Shown here: positions 1 through 7,322 of the stretch, one piece after another | How the letters are laid out: each line of letters begins with the position of its first letter | Numbering within the stretch: the stretch's first letter is position 1 | Assembly (NCBI GenBank): GCA_003133325.1 | Contig: PKXA01000083.1 | Span: 817-32,923, forward strand | Length of the DNA stretch: 32,107 nt | Source: Acidimicrobiaceae bacterium | GTDB taxonomy: Bacteria > Actinomycetota > Acidimicrobiia > Acidimicrobiales > RAAP-2 | Reading direction: 5' to 3' | Made by a program: the position numbers and the translations under genes | Notes under the pieces: generated by a model | What the model was told of the DNA's origin: nothing | The model's database searches: none | The model's input: only the letters and a program-made list of their open reading frames with translations

Positions 1-13
1 CGCCTTCGGGCAT
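1..13 (-). CDS. Possible start of a gene leaving the left edge
   Basis: On the minus strand an ATG at 13-11 opens a frame reading Met-Pro-Glu-Gly before the window ends. A purine-rich GAGGAGG lies immediately upstream (plus-strand 16-22), which is the main reason for calling it; the distance to the ATG is short. Only four codons are visible, so nothing can be said about function. It could be chance. Confidence 0.3.
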
Positions 14-309
14 TGCCTCCTCAAACCTGAACCCCGCTCTTTGGGGTGGACCGCCAAGTCCCAGCCACTCCCAGATCGATCACCGTTCCTCAACCTCTGG
101 CGGGTCACGCCCTGATCGCTGGTGACGTCACGAAACGATGTCGGTGGCATCGACTGCCGGCCCGAAACGACAACTTCCTCGGTTCCCCAGAAATAATTCG
201 GTGAATCGAGGCTTAGACCAATCAGGAGGTTACGTCAGCAGGTACTGGGGAACTCGCGTCGGAACAGGGTGAGGTGCGGCGCTACCCTGGGGACGAAGGG
301 AGAATACCC
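14..309. other. Non-coding stretch at left edge
   Basis: No convincing reading frame lies here apart from the antisense shadow of the next gene. It probably holds the divergent promoters of the left-edge minus-strand gene and the DinB-like gene; an AT-richer patch around 190-205 is the likeliest place, but no clear -35/-10 pair was found. Confidence 0.4.
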
Positions 310-819
310 ATGACGACCGACGAACTGCTGTCCGACGCCTTCGACCGCATTCACGAGGTGGTGCATCACATTGTCGACGGTCTCACCGTCGATCAGCTGG
401 GCTTCCGCCCCGACAATGATGCCAACTCCATAGCGTGGCTGATCTGGCACCTGACCCGCATCCAAGATGACCATGTGGCCGGGGCGGCCGGCTTCGAGCA
501 GGCCTGGACCTCCAAGGGTTGGCTCGAGCGCTTCGGACTGCCCTTCGACGCCGGGGACACCGGCTACGGCCACGGGGCCGATGACGTGGCCAAGGTCACG
601 GTGGCATCGGGGGAGCTCCTGACCGGCTATCACGATGCGGTCTACCAGCAGACGACCCGTTTCCTCTCCACTCTCATCGATAGCTCGCTCGACCGGGTCG
701 TCGACCGGTCGTGGGATCCTCCGGTCACCCTCGGCGTACGGCTCGTCAGTGTGATCTCCGACGACCTGCAGCACGCCGGGCAGGCGGCCTACCTACGCGG
801 CCTGGTCACCCAGGAATAG
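310..819 (+). CDS. DinB-like / DUF664 helical-bundle protein
   Basis: A 169-residue protein resembling the DinB superfamily, which are four-helix-bundle proteins usually binding a metal through three histidines; some members are thiol (mycothiol or bacillithiol)-dependent transferases. Visible support: a first helix with HEVVHHIVDGL, the segment SIAWLIWHLTRIQDDH near residues 47-62, and a late DDLQHAGQAAYLRG helix, which carry the expected histidines. I start at ATG 310 rather than the upstream in-frame codon at 274, because MTTDELL matches the usual short N-terminus and GAAGGGAG precedes it. The real reaction is unknown. It sits next to an OsmC-like gene, which loosely suggests thiol or stress chemistry, but the two are not clearly one operon. 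Confidence 0.75.
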   Translation: MTTDELLSDAFDRIHEVVHHIVDGLTVDQLGFRPDNDANSIAWLIWHLTRIQDDHVAGAAGFEQAWTSKGWLERFGLPFDAGDTGYGHGADDVAKVTVASGELLTGYHDAVYQQTTRFLSTLIDSSLDRVVDRSWDPPVTLGVRLVSVISDDLQHAGQAAYLRGLVTQE

Positions 820-884
820 CGGCGGAGAGATGGCCCGCGCCCCTTCGCTCGGCGGTGCCGTCCCTCCTGGGTATCCTGGCGAGC

Positions 885-1313
885 ATGGCCGACAACGAAA
901 CAGCTGCGGCCAAGCCCATCGCCATGGCCACGGTGACCAGCTCCGAGGGATACCGGGGCGAGGCTCGCACCGGCACCCACCGGTTCGTGGTCGACGAGGA
1001 TCCGGTGGACGGCGGTAACGATGAAGGTCCGAACCCGTATCAACTACTGATGACCGCCCTGTGCCAGTGCACTTCGGCGACGCTGCGCATGTACAGCGAC
1101 CGGAAAGGGTGGAAACCGGGGGAGATCCGGGTTGAGGCCCGGTTGGTCCGGATCGGGGATGGGGCGTCCAAGACCGAACAGGTCGAGCGGTCCATCCGAT
1201 TCGGGGCCCAACTCACGGAGGAGCAGGTCGATCGGCTGATGGAGATCGCCGAACGGACACCCGTCACTCGCACGCTGCGTGCCGGTGTGGCCATCGACAC
1301 CGTTCGCGGGTAA
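885..1313 (+). CDS. OsmC-family protein
   Basis: A 142-residue OsmC/Ohr-fold protein. Family members reduce organic hydroperoxides using two active-site cysteines. Here the first cysteine region is clear (ALCQCTSATLRMYSDRKGW, Cys62 aligning with the conserved one), but the second motif, normally CPVxRTL, reads TPVTRTL, with Thr125 in place of cysteine. The two-cysteine peroxidase mechanism therefore looks unavailable and the role is uncertain. Start ATG 885 was chosen because longer upstream extension has no family similarity; no strong ribosome site precedes it. It lies 65 bp after the DinB-like gene on the same strand. Confidence 0.85.
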   Translation: MADNETAAAKPIAMATVTSSEGYRGEARTGTHRFVVDEDPVDGGNDEGPNPYQLLMTALCQCTSATLRMYSDRKGWKPGEIRVEARLVRIGDGASKTEQVERSIRFGAQLTEEQVDRLMEIAERTPVTRTLRAGVAIDTVRG

Positions 1314-1317
1314 CGCG

Positions 1318-1610
1318 GTGAGCGCGTGCCCGACCCTCACCACCGAGCGGTTGATCCTCCGTCCGTTCGAAGAGTCCGATCTCGACGCCTACACCGCCAT
1401 CGTCACCTCACCCGAGGTGCGTGCCGCCCTCCATCTCCCCGATGGGTTCTCACGTGCGGACGCGTGGACAGGCATGGCCAAGTGGCTCGGTCAGTGGGAG
1501 CTTCGGGGGACAGGGCAGTGGGCGGTGGGCAGTGGGCAGTGGGCGACAAGTCCAGTCGAACGCTGCTCGGGCGCGCCGAGTGGCAACCCCGGACCGAGAG
1601 ACCCGCCGTC
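1318..1610 (+). pseudogene. Frameshifted, truncated GNAT acetyltransferase (RimJ/RimL type)
   Basis: From GTG 1318 the frame encodes a typical GNAT N-terminus (PTLTTERLILRPFEESDLDAY, then a helix ending in LRGTGQWAV). At 1513-1544 the reading runs into a 7-bp tandem repeat. After it the family similarity continues in a different frame (VGDKSSRTLLGRAEWQP), as expected for the strand that binds acetyl-CoA. Gain or loss of 7-bp units shifts the frame, so slippage is a simple cause of the break. Similarity ends near 1610 and the acetyl-CoA-binding half is missing. The 3' end abuts the convergent FAH operon, suggesting a deletion join. Confidence 0.65.
1513..1544. repeat. 7-bp tandem repeat, about 4.5 units
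   Basis: Units GGGCAGT, GGGCGGT, GGGCAGT, GGGCAGT and a partial GGGC follow head to tail. Seven is not a multiple of three, so unit changes break the enclosing GNAT frame. Confidence 0.9.
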
Positions 1611-1662
1611 AGTCAGCCATCGAGCCCAGGCCGTCGTTTCCTACGATCCGGACACCCATCCG

Positions 1663-2496
1663 TTACGCGCTTACCATTCGGTTCTGCATCCGGCCGACAC
1701 CATCGATCTCGGTGACAACGACATCCCCGACCGCCAAGTACCGCGGCGGCTTTCGGATGAACCCGACACCCGCCATCGTTCCGGTGAAGATCAGGTCACC
1801 AGGCAGCAACGTGCAGACGGCCGACAGTTCCGCAATGATGTCGGGCACTGAGTGGATCATTCTTGATGTCCGAGCATTCTGCATGATCTCGCCGTTGACG
1901 GAGCAGGAGATGATCAGGTCATCCGGGTCTGCCAGCTCGTCAGGGGTCACCAACCACGGACCGGTGGGACCGAACGCGGGGTAGGACTTGGCCAACCCCC
2001 ATTGACTGGCCGCCATCTGGCGTTCCCGCTCGGAGTAGTCCTGGCCGGCTGTCACACCGGCCACGTGGTCCCAGGCGCCCTCACGGCTCACGTGACGAGC
2101 AGACGTTCCCATCACAACGACGAGCTCCGCCTCCCAGTCCACCGTTGCCTTCGGCAAGGGTACGTCCGCGTTCGGCCCGACGATGCAGGACGGAAACTTC
2201 GAGAACACCTCCATCACCTTCGGCAGCTCGAAACCAGCTTCTTCGGCATGGTCTGGATAGTTCGCACCGATCGAGAACACCTGCCGAGGAGACGGCGACG
2301 GGGCTCCGAGTGCGTCCTCGTCAATCGGCTCGGCGGCCGTGCTCACGCCCGTCTCCGCCCACTGCCGAAACTCCACCCAGCGGTCATAGATGCCGGCGGG
2401 GTCAGCCGCGAAGTGGCCATCACTTGCCTTCTCGACATCGATCCCAGCCCCATCCACGATGAGGGAGAGACGCCCACCAATGTTTGCTATTCGCAC
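1663..2496 (-). CDS. Fumarylacetoacetate hydrolase (FAH) family protein
   Basis: A 277-residue FAH-fold enzyme. The family cleaves or decarboxylates acylpyruvate-type products of ring cleavage using a divalent metal. The metal-site signature is visible: VDWEAELVVVMG (Glu122, Glu124) and GVTAGQDYSERERQ (Asp153), followed by the SxxP-like segment KSYPAFGPTGPWLV and the C-terminal LLPGDLIFTGTMAGVG, all typical of the family. Start is GTG 2496, nine bases after GGAGG. It is the last gene of the minus-strand ring-degradation operon, 43 bp after the Rieske beta subunit, so it probably processes the extradiol cleavage product. Exact substrate (hydratase, decarboxylase or hydrolase step) is not determinable. 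Confidence 0.9.
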   Translation of the reverse strand: MRIANIGGRLSLIVDGAGIDVEKASDGHFAADPAGIYDRWVEFRQWAETGVSTAAEPIDEDALGAPSPSPRQVFSIGANYPDHAEEAGFELPKVMEVFSKFPSCIVGPNADVPLPKATVDWEAELVVVMGTSARHVSREGAWDHVAGVTAGQDYSERERQMAASQWGLAKSYPAFGPTGPWLVTPDELADPDDLIISCSVNGEIMQNARTSRMIHSVPDIIAELSAVCTLLPGDLIFTGTMAGVGFIRKPPRYLAVGDVVVTEIDGVGRMQNRMVSA

Positions 2497-2539
2497 GATG
2501 CATTACCTCCGTTGCTGAAATGACGATTGGCGTTGGTCC

Positions 2540-3061
2540 TCACAGGATGAAACTGACCTTCCCCTGCGGCCGGAGTTCCTCGGCATCGAGAGTTGCTCTG
2601 CGCTCGCTGATCCGGAGGCTCCCATCCGAAGAACGGACGAGCAGGTGTCGATATTCACCGACGAACACGTGCGATACCCCTCGCCGGGAACGGTAGACAG
2701 CGAAGTTCGAGTAGACCTTGTATTCGTTCGGGACAGGCTCGTGAACCCGCACGTTCGTGATCAAATGGCGCGTGCGGGAACGTGGTCGCTCCACGAACGC
2801 CATTGCGCTCTCGAGCCGTTCCACACGGCCACAGATCTGTGCGTAGGTGTCGGAAATGATGAAGACCGCTTGTTGCGGGGACTCGGAGTCTGGCGCGTCG
2901 GTGGCCGGCACCAGGTAGCAGCAGTCCTCTGTGAGCAGCGTCAGCCACTCGGTGAGTTGCCAGCCGTCGAGGAGCTCCGCCTCGTAGTTCAACAAAGCCT
3001 GGATCTCGTGTGTCGTCTCGAGGTCGGCCAGCGCAGGACCGCGCGTCGCCATCTCGGTCAT
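2540..3061 (-). CDS. Ring-hydroxylating dioxygenase beta subunit
   Basis: A 173-residue protein of the small (beta) subunit family of Rieske non-haem iron oxygenases, an NTF2-like cone fold that supports the alpha-subunit trimer. Typical features are an N-terminal helix with EIQALLNYEAELLDGWQLTEW, then LLTEDCCYLVPATDAPDS, SRTRHLITNVRV, and the C-terminal RISERRATLDAEEL. The start at 3061 is fixed by a 4-bp ATGA overlap with the stop of the alpha gene, so the two are translationally coupled; an in-frame ATG three codons on (3052) is the alternative. Length is normal. Alpha and beta should form an alpha3beta3 hexamer. Confidence 0.92.
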   Translation of the reverse strand: MTEMATRGPALADLETTHEIQALLNYEAELLDGWQLTEWLTLLTEDCCYLVPATDAPDSESPQQAVFIISDTYAQICGRVERLESAMAFVERPRSRTRHLITNVRVHEPVPNEYKVYSNFAVYRSRRGVSHVFVGEYRHLLVRSSDGSLRISERRATLDAEELRPQGKVSFIL

Positions 3062-4350
3062 CCCTGCCTCCCGCCCGTGACAGCCGCCGCCTCGTTGGTG
3101 CCCGCCACATCGTGCTGCCACTGACGCCAGAAACCGCGCATCTGCTCCTCATCGGTCATGCTTGGAACTTCCTTCCCCATTCCTTTCGACACGATGGACC
3201 ACTCGATCCCACGCACCTGTCCATAGCCCTCCTGGCACGCCTCGATCACCTCGTTGTCATCCGGGGTGGCGAAGCCGCCTGGTCCGAGGAACTCCAGATA
3301 GCCCTGGATGCGATGTTGGCGAAGTTCCTCCTCCTCGCCGACCGGAGCTAGGCACCATGCGCTCACGTCGGTGTGGTCGACGGCAATCGGGTCGAGTATC
3401 CGAATCTGCAGTGACGCCGCGTCGATGATGAGCAGGTTCGGGTAGATCAGGATGTTCTTCGACGTCTTGGTGATGAGGTCGGCCTTCTCTTCTCCGTGCT
3501 TGTCGACGAGCTCCGATGCGATCGTTTCGACCCGCTGCCTGGCCTGCTCGCTCATGGCCGGCCAGGGGCGCGCCACCGACCGACCGAAAGGAGCCTTGTA
3601 CCGCAACATGGCGTGCCCGTTGCCGAGGCTGAGGCCTACCCCCTCCAGGCCTCCGTCCAGGTCGTACCCGCGGCCGGCGAGATACTTGAAGTATGTCTGG
3701 TGGACAGCGAAGCCGTGGTAGCCGTCGAGGCTGTTCTCGACGATGAGCTTCCAGTTCCCGCCCATGCGGTACAGATGTGACCCCATGAGCACCTCCATAT
3801 CGCCTGTCAGCGACTGGTCGACGATGGAGTCGAGATAGGGAAGAACGGGCGCCAGGTAGTCCTGGAGGGGCGATGCGTCCGCCCCGAACGTAAGAAAGAC
3901 GAAATCCCGGTAGACCTCGAAACGTGGTGACTCGAGGCCATTGTCCTCGAGGCTGAATCCTTCCGGGAACGATGCCCGCTCGGCAACCGCGACGAGCTCT
4001 CCGGAGTTTCGGTACGTCCACGCGTGGTAGAGGCAACGGAACCTGGCCGTGTTCCCGGAAGGCTCCCGACAGACCAGGGCCCCGCGGTGCCGGCACGAGT
4101 TGAAGAACACCCGCAGCTCGCCCCCGGTGTCCCGGCACATGATCAGACGCTCGCCCACGATGGTCCTGGTGATGAAGTCACCCGGGTTCCTGACCTCGGA
4201 CGCGTGCCCGACGTACAGCCATCCGTTGGTGAAGATCGTCTTCTTCTCGCGCTCCAGATAACGCTCATCAGTGAAGACGGAGCGATGAACCCGAAAGTCC
4301 ACGCCCGGCGTTTCCACCACCAGGTCCTCGAATCCGTTGCTGTCGCTCAT
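3058..4350 (-). CDS. Rieske aromatic-ring-hydroxylating dioxygenase alpha subunit
   Basis: The 430-residue catalytic subunit that adds dioxygen to a ring, giving a cis-dihydrodiol. The N-terminal Rieske [2Fe-2S] site is complete: CRHRG (Cys86, His88) and CLYH (Cys106, His109). The mononuclear-iron motif follows at NWKLIVENSLDGYHGFAVH, with bridging Asp209 and ligands His212 and His217; the third ligand is probably an aspartate in the C-terminal PDDNEVIEACQ segment. Start ATG 4350 has AGGAG ten bases upstream; an ATG at 4368 would overlap that site. It sits between the dehydrogenase and beta-subunit genes. No reductase gene is adjacent; the ferredoxin at 23367 is a candidate electron donor. 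Confidence 0.94.
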   Translation of the reverse strand: MSDSNGFEDLVVETPGVDFRVHRSVFTDERYLEREKKTIFTNGWLYVGHASEVRNPGDFITRTIVGERLIMCRDTGGELRVFFNSCRHRGALVCREPSGNTARFRCLYHAWTYRNSGELVAVAERASFPEGFSLEDNGLESPRFEVYRDFVFLTFGADASPLQDYLAPVLPYLDSIVDQSLTGDMEVLMGSHLYRMGGNWKLIVENSLDGYHGFAVHQTYFKYLAGRGYDLDGGLEGVGLSLGNGHAMLRYKAPFGRSVARPWPAMSEQARQRVETIASELVDKHGEEKADLITKTSKNILIYPNLLIIDAASLQIRILDPIAVDHTDVSAWCLAPVGEEEELRQHRIQGYLEFLGPGGFATPDDNEVIEACQEGYGQVRGIEWSIVSKGMGKEVPSMTDEEQMRGFWRQWQHDVAGTNEAAAVTGGRQG

Positions 4351-4403
4351 TCCGATCCCACTCCTCATGTCGTTGCGTTCGTTCGCCTGGCCCAGTACCG
4401 CGA

Positions 4404-5162
4404 TCAGGCGAGCGTCGACCCCCCGTTCACCCCAAGGACCTGACCATTGATGAAGCCCGCCTCCGAGCCCGCGAGGAACTCGACGGCAGCTGCGACCTCG
4501 CTCAATTCGGCGGGACGTCCCATCGGTATCTGAGAGACGAATCGATTGGTGAGCTCGGGCTGCTCCCGCATGTATCTCTCGAACTCGGGAGAACGAACAG
4601 CCGGTGGCGCGACCACGTTGAAGGTCACGCCCTTCATCCCGAACTCACGGGAAAGCCCGCCGACGAGTGCGTGCACGCCGCCCTTGGCCGCGTTGTAGAT
4701 GGCGTGGTCCTCAAGTCCGTTGCGAACCGAGTCGGCGCCGATGAAGACCATCCGTCCGTAACCGGCGGCGAGCATGACGGGAAGCGCCGCGAGTGTGCAC
4801 CGGAGCGCCGACCACAGATTCCGGTCGATGGTGGCCTGCAAGGTCTCTTCCGTGTGCATCAAGGTGGGCCGGATGACTCCGCCTCCCGCGTTGTTGACCA
4901 GTACGTCCAGCCGGCCGAACGTCGACGTCGCCACCTCCACCGCCTGCTTGGCGCCGTCCGGCGTGCTCAGATCACCCACGCTGGTCACGACTGGGATTGC
5001 GTAGTCGTGCTCCAACGCCACAGCGAGCTTCCCAACCCCCTCGTCGTTGAGGTCGGCCAACACCAGGGACGCCCCTTCTCTGGCGAACCGCTCACTGAGA
5101 GCTTGGCCGATTCCCCCGGCTGCACCCGTGATGATGACGCACTGGTCCGTGAACTTGCCCAT
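4404..5162 (-). CDS. SDR-family dehydrogenase, probable cis-dihydrodiol dehydrogenase
   Basis: A 252-residue classical short-chain dehydrogenase. The nucleotide-binding motif TGAAGGIG lies at residues 12-19, NNAG at 90-93, and the catalytic Ser145, Tyr156 and Lys160 (YNAAK) are present. The acidic Asp at the end of the second strand (LVLADLND) suggests NAD(H) preference. Start ATG 5162 follows the stop of the LigB gene by one base and a strong GGGGGTGAG site; an in-frame start at 5180 is possible. Between a ring dioxygenase and an extradiol dioxygenase the natural step is oxidation of the cis-dihydrodiol to a catechol. That assignment comes from context; SDR sequence alone does not give substrate. 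Confidence 0.9.
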   Translation of the reverse strand: MGKFTDQCVIITGAAGGIGQALSERFAREGASLVLADLNDEGVGKLAVALEHDYAIPVVTSVGDLSTPDGAKQAVEVATSTFGRLDVLVNNAGGGVIRPTLMHTEETLQATIDRNLWSALRCTLAALPVMLAAGYGRMVFIGADSVRNGLEDHAIYNAAKGGVHALVGGLSREFGMKGVTFNVVAPPAVRSPEFERYMREQPELTNRFVSQIPMGRPAELSEVAAAVEFLAGSEAGFINGQVLGVNGGSTLA

Positions 5163-5163
5163 G

Positions 5164-6240
5164 TCACTCACCCCCTGCAATCTCGTAGACGCCGAAGACC
5201 TTGTTCGATGTGAACAGGTCGCTTTCGATGAGGTTGAGCCACCGGGGACGCATGCCCAGCCGGTCTACGGCACCAGCCAGGCAGAACCAGTTGAGCATCT
5301 CGTGCTGACCGGCACGCTCGACCTCGTCCAGGCTCACATCGCGCCACGCCGCGGGCTTGTCATCGACCAGCAGCGAAAAGAGCTCCCGATCCCGCGTGGT
5401 GTCGGGCAGGAGGAAGTGGCTCTTCTCATTGAGGAAGGCGTGGGACCAACTCGACGACGCAATCAGCGCCACCCGGGAAGCGCTTTGCGCACAGACCTCG
5501 GCGATGGCAGCACCCACATCGAAGCATCGAGTCGGCGTAGGGGAGGGCGGGTCGAGCTCGGCGGCGCCGCGCGGGATATCACCCAGATAGGCGAGGCCTC
5601 CCTTGTGCTTGACCAACCGCCGCCCGTAACAGTTGACGGACACGAAGAGGGCAGGGTGCGGAAACCCCTCGCCGTTCCAGTCGAGGTACCTCAACGTGTT
5701 CACGAACGCGGCCGGCATCGGCCGACCAGCCGGCGGCTCGTAGCTGTAGGCGACATCGACACCCCGCGCCAGCAGTTCGCTGGCCAGCTTCTTGCCTGCA
5801 CGCCGGGCTCCCTTGATGGGATACGACGTGTCCTCGTCCTCACCCCACGCATTGGGACGACCGGAGTAGAACGGCCTCTTCCACAGACACGTCTCCAGAT
5901 CGTCGAACGCGCAGACGGCGAATGCCGGGACGCAATCCTCACGGAACAGTTCGTACTGGTCGTCTCCCCAAATCAGGACCACGTCCGGCTGGAACTCGTC
6001 CAAGGCGTCCCGCACCTGCTGGAACTGCAAGCGCAGCTCCTCGCGGTGATGAGCCGCAGCACGCAGCCCCTCGTCATCTGCCCATTCGCGGCGCAGCCGA
6101 TTCGTCCAGGTGCTGGGATCGCGCTTCTCCTCGGAAAGTTCGGGGTCGCGTAACGCCCACCGGAAGACGTCGGCCATCCGCTCGTCGGGTAGGGCCAGTG
6201 GCGGAAAGTGGGTGAGGCCTGCAGCTAGTACGGCACCCAT
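5164..6240 (-). CDS. LigB-type extradiol ring-cleavage dioxygenase
   Basis: A 358-residue protein of the class III (LigB superfamily) extradiol dioxygenases, which open catechol-like rings next to the hydroxyls with an iron(II) centre. Visible are the N-terminal GLTHFP with a likely metal-ligand histidine at residue 11, the PDVVLIWGDDQYELF strand, the VSVNCYGRR core and SSSWSHAFLNEK, typical of the large single-chain members. Start ATG 6240 has GGGAGG about eight bases upstream, and MGAVLAAG is repeated at the start of a decayed second copy at 16385, supporting this start. It is the first gene of the operon and overlaps nothing upstream. Its promoter must lie in 6241-6320, overlapping regulatory copy A. 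Confidence 0.88.
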   Translation of the reverse strand: MGAVLAAGLTHFPPLALPDERMADVFRWALRDPELSEEKRDPSTWTNRLRREWADDEGLRAAAHHREELRLQFQQVRDALDEFQPDVVLIWGDDQYELFREDCVPAFAVCAFDDLETCLWKRPFYSGRPNAWGEDEDTSYPIKGARRAGKKLASELLARGVDVAYSYEPPAGRPMPAAFVNTLRYLDWNGEGFPHPALFVSVNCYGRRLVKHKGGLAYLGDIPRGAAELDPPSPTPTRCFDVGAAIAEVCAQSASRVALIASSSWSHAFLNEKSHFLLPDTTRDRELFSLLVDDKPAAWRDVSLDEVERAGQHEMLNWFCLAGAVDRLGMRPRWLNLIESDLFTSNKVFGVYEIAGGE

Positions 6241-6270
6241 GGGTGATACCTCCCTGATTCGGACACTTGA

Positions 6271-6476
6271 CTTGCCTATCACATATGCCTCAGCTATGAT
6301 GACATGTGAGACATGTTAGTCGGATGGAACTCTCAAAGGGGAAGTCGTGGGTCGACTGGGGGGCACCGCCACCGCAAGGGTGGTCAACGTCGATGCCGGC
6401 GTGGTTCCCGTCCACGAAGGTCGTGGTGCTGCTCTCCATGATTGAACAGCATCGGCGGTCCGATCCGCAAGCACCC
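6271..6476 (+). repeat. Inverted duplication, copy A
   Basis: These roughly 206 bp match the reverse complement of 23794-23998. In the 123-bp core starting at ATG 6325 I count about 17 differences including one deleted base; the first and last 30 bp are almost identical. Copy A has lost one T (near 6357) relative to B, shifting the short reading frame that B keeps open. The copy carries regulatory site A, a conserved AAAGGGGAAGTCGTGGGTCGAC segment split here as a ribosome-site-like AAAGGGGAAGTC and GTGGGTCGAC, and the downstream CGGCGGTCC and CCGCAAGCAC blocks. Confidence 0.85.
6272..6313 (+). promoter_or_regulatory. Regulatory site A: promoter with 37-bp dyad operator
   Basis: On the plus strand a -35-like TTGCCT (6272-6277) and a -10-like TATGAT (6295-6300) are 17 bp apart. 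The dyad at 6277-6313 has half-site TATCACATATGCC on the left and GACATGTGAGACA on the right, mirror images at most positions around an 11-bp centre containing the -10 box. The same layout recurs at B and C. Rightward it now leads only into remnants; on the minus strand it lies just upstream of the LigB operon and may control that too. The pattern is seen directly; control by a repressor is inferred. Confidence 0.7.
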
Positions 6477-6478
6477 AG

Positions 6479-6592
6479 ATGTTCGTATTCTCCCAGCAGG
6501 ATGGTCGCGCTCGCCTATCCGACGACCACGACGGCGCCGTACGGGAAGCCGTCGAGGAATGTCCCGGCGAGTGCATTGTCATCGAGGTATGA
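6479..6592 (+). pseudogene. C-terminal remnant of a ferredoxin
   Basis: The frame encodes 37 residues ending DDHDGAVREAVEECPGEC and a short hydrophobic tail. This is nearly the same as the C-terminal half of the intact ferredoxin at 23367 (DDHDDAVREAAEECPGEC). The N-terminal half with the first two cluster cysteines is absent, so it cannot bind a cluster alone. It directly follows duplication copy A, whereas in copy B the intact ferredoxin lies about 200 bp further on. The locus is therefore an ancestral regulatory-site-plus-ferredoxin unit with an internal deletion. Confidence 0.85.
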
Positions 6593-6824
6593 GCGCCGAC
6601 CATCGCTGATTTCTGCCGTCTCTTGATCGGCCGCAAGCAACACCGAAAGACGGCTCACCAGCCCATGCTTTCGGGTATCGAATCGGTATCGTGAAGGATC
6701 AAATTCGATTCATGTAGTCAAGTAACTATGAGAAGCGGCCTGTCGGAGATCCGGCAGGGATTTGCCGCTTCGACGAGCGGCGGGATTCGTGCAACGACTC
6801 CAAGCGCCGGGAGGGGGAGTAAGA
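6593..6824. other. Leader of the first Liv operon with a two-tier hairpin
   Basis: No gene is seen. GAAGCGGC at 6732-6739 and GCCGCTTC at 6764-6771 are perfect inverted repeats. Inside them CTGTCGG and CCGGCAG pair around AGAT with one G-U pair, leaving an asymmetric GGATTT bulge. A weak promoter (TTCGAT 6704-6709, TATGAG 6727-6732, 17 bp apart) would place this stem at the very 5' end of the operon transcript. The stem is seen; the promoter and any regulatory role are guesses. Confidence 0.45.
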
Positions 6825-7322
6825 GTGCTCAGCCTGAACAAGAAGAGCGAACCGGCCGGCCAAGAGGCTGACGGAGCGAACCGGGGGGCGCATTCGCCCA
6901 CGGCCAGCCGACGATCGAGCGACCTCGGCGACTGGTTGCGGCTGGAGTGGGATCGCGTCAGTGCATGGGTCCTCGTCGTGGTGGGGCTGGTGATCCTGGT
7001 GGTCGGTTACTTCAAGGTGAGTGGGACCGTCTACCCGGCCGAACAGCTCCCCTACATCATGACCGGAGGCTTGGGGGGTCTTTTTTCCTTGGGGCTCGGA
7101 TGCATGCTGTGGCTCTCGGCCGATCTGCGCGACGAGTGGCACAAGCTGGACCGGATCGAGGCGGCGATCAAAAATGGCGATCGAAGCGACCTTGCCGACG
7201 GGGACTCACCTGACCACGGCGTGCATGGAGAACTGCTGAATCCCACTGCCCCGAGCATTCCCTCAGGCCCTGTTGGCTCTTGGCAATCTGATCTTGGAAG
7301 TGACGGCTCGCGGCTGTCATGA
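6825..7322 (+). CDS. Small membrane protein, first gene of Liv operon 1
   Basis: A 165-residue protein I do not recognise by family. It has a charged N-terminus (about 40 residues), two hydrophobic helices (VSAWVLVVVGLVILVVGYF and the glycine-rich YIMTGGLGGLFSLGLGCMLWL) separated by a short loop, then a charged helical stretch DLRDEWHKLDRIEAAI and a disordered tail. Start GTG 6825 follows GAGGGGGAG by five bases; an upstream in-frame start (6762) would lie in the hairpin leader. Its stop overlaps the next start by ATGA. Being first in the operon of a branched-chain-type ABC importer suggests an accessory role in that system, but this is inference only. Confidence 0.75.
   Translation: MLSLNKKSEPAGQEADGANRGAHSPTASRRSSDLGDWLRLEWDRVSAWVLVVVGLVILVVGYFKVSGTVYPAEQLPYIMTGGLGGLFSLGLGCMLWLSADLRDEWHKLDRIEAAIKNGDRSDLADGDSPDHGVHGELLNPTAPSIPSGPVGSWQSDLGSDGSRLS

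Noticed and set aside
5047-6153. Long plus-strand open frame (368 codons) opposite the LigB gene
   Set aside because: It is antisense to a clear enzyme gene, has no family resemblance or ribosome site, and long antisense frames are expected at this GC content. The same goes for 26390-27460 and 28128-29097 on the minus strand.
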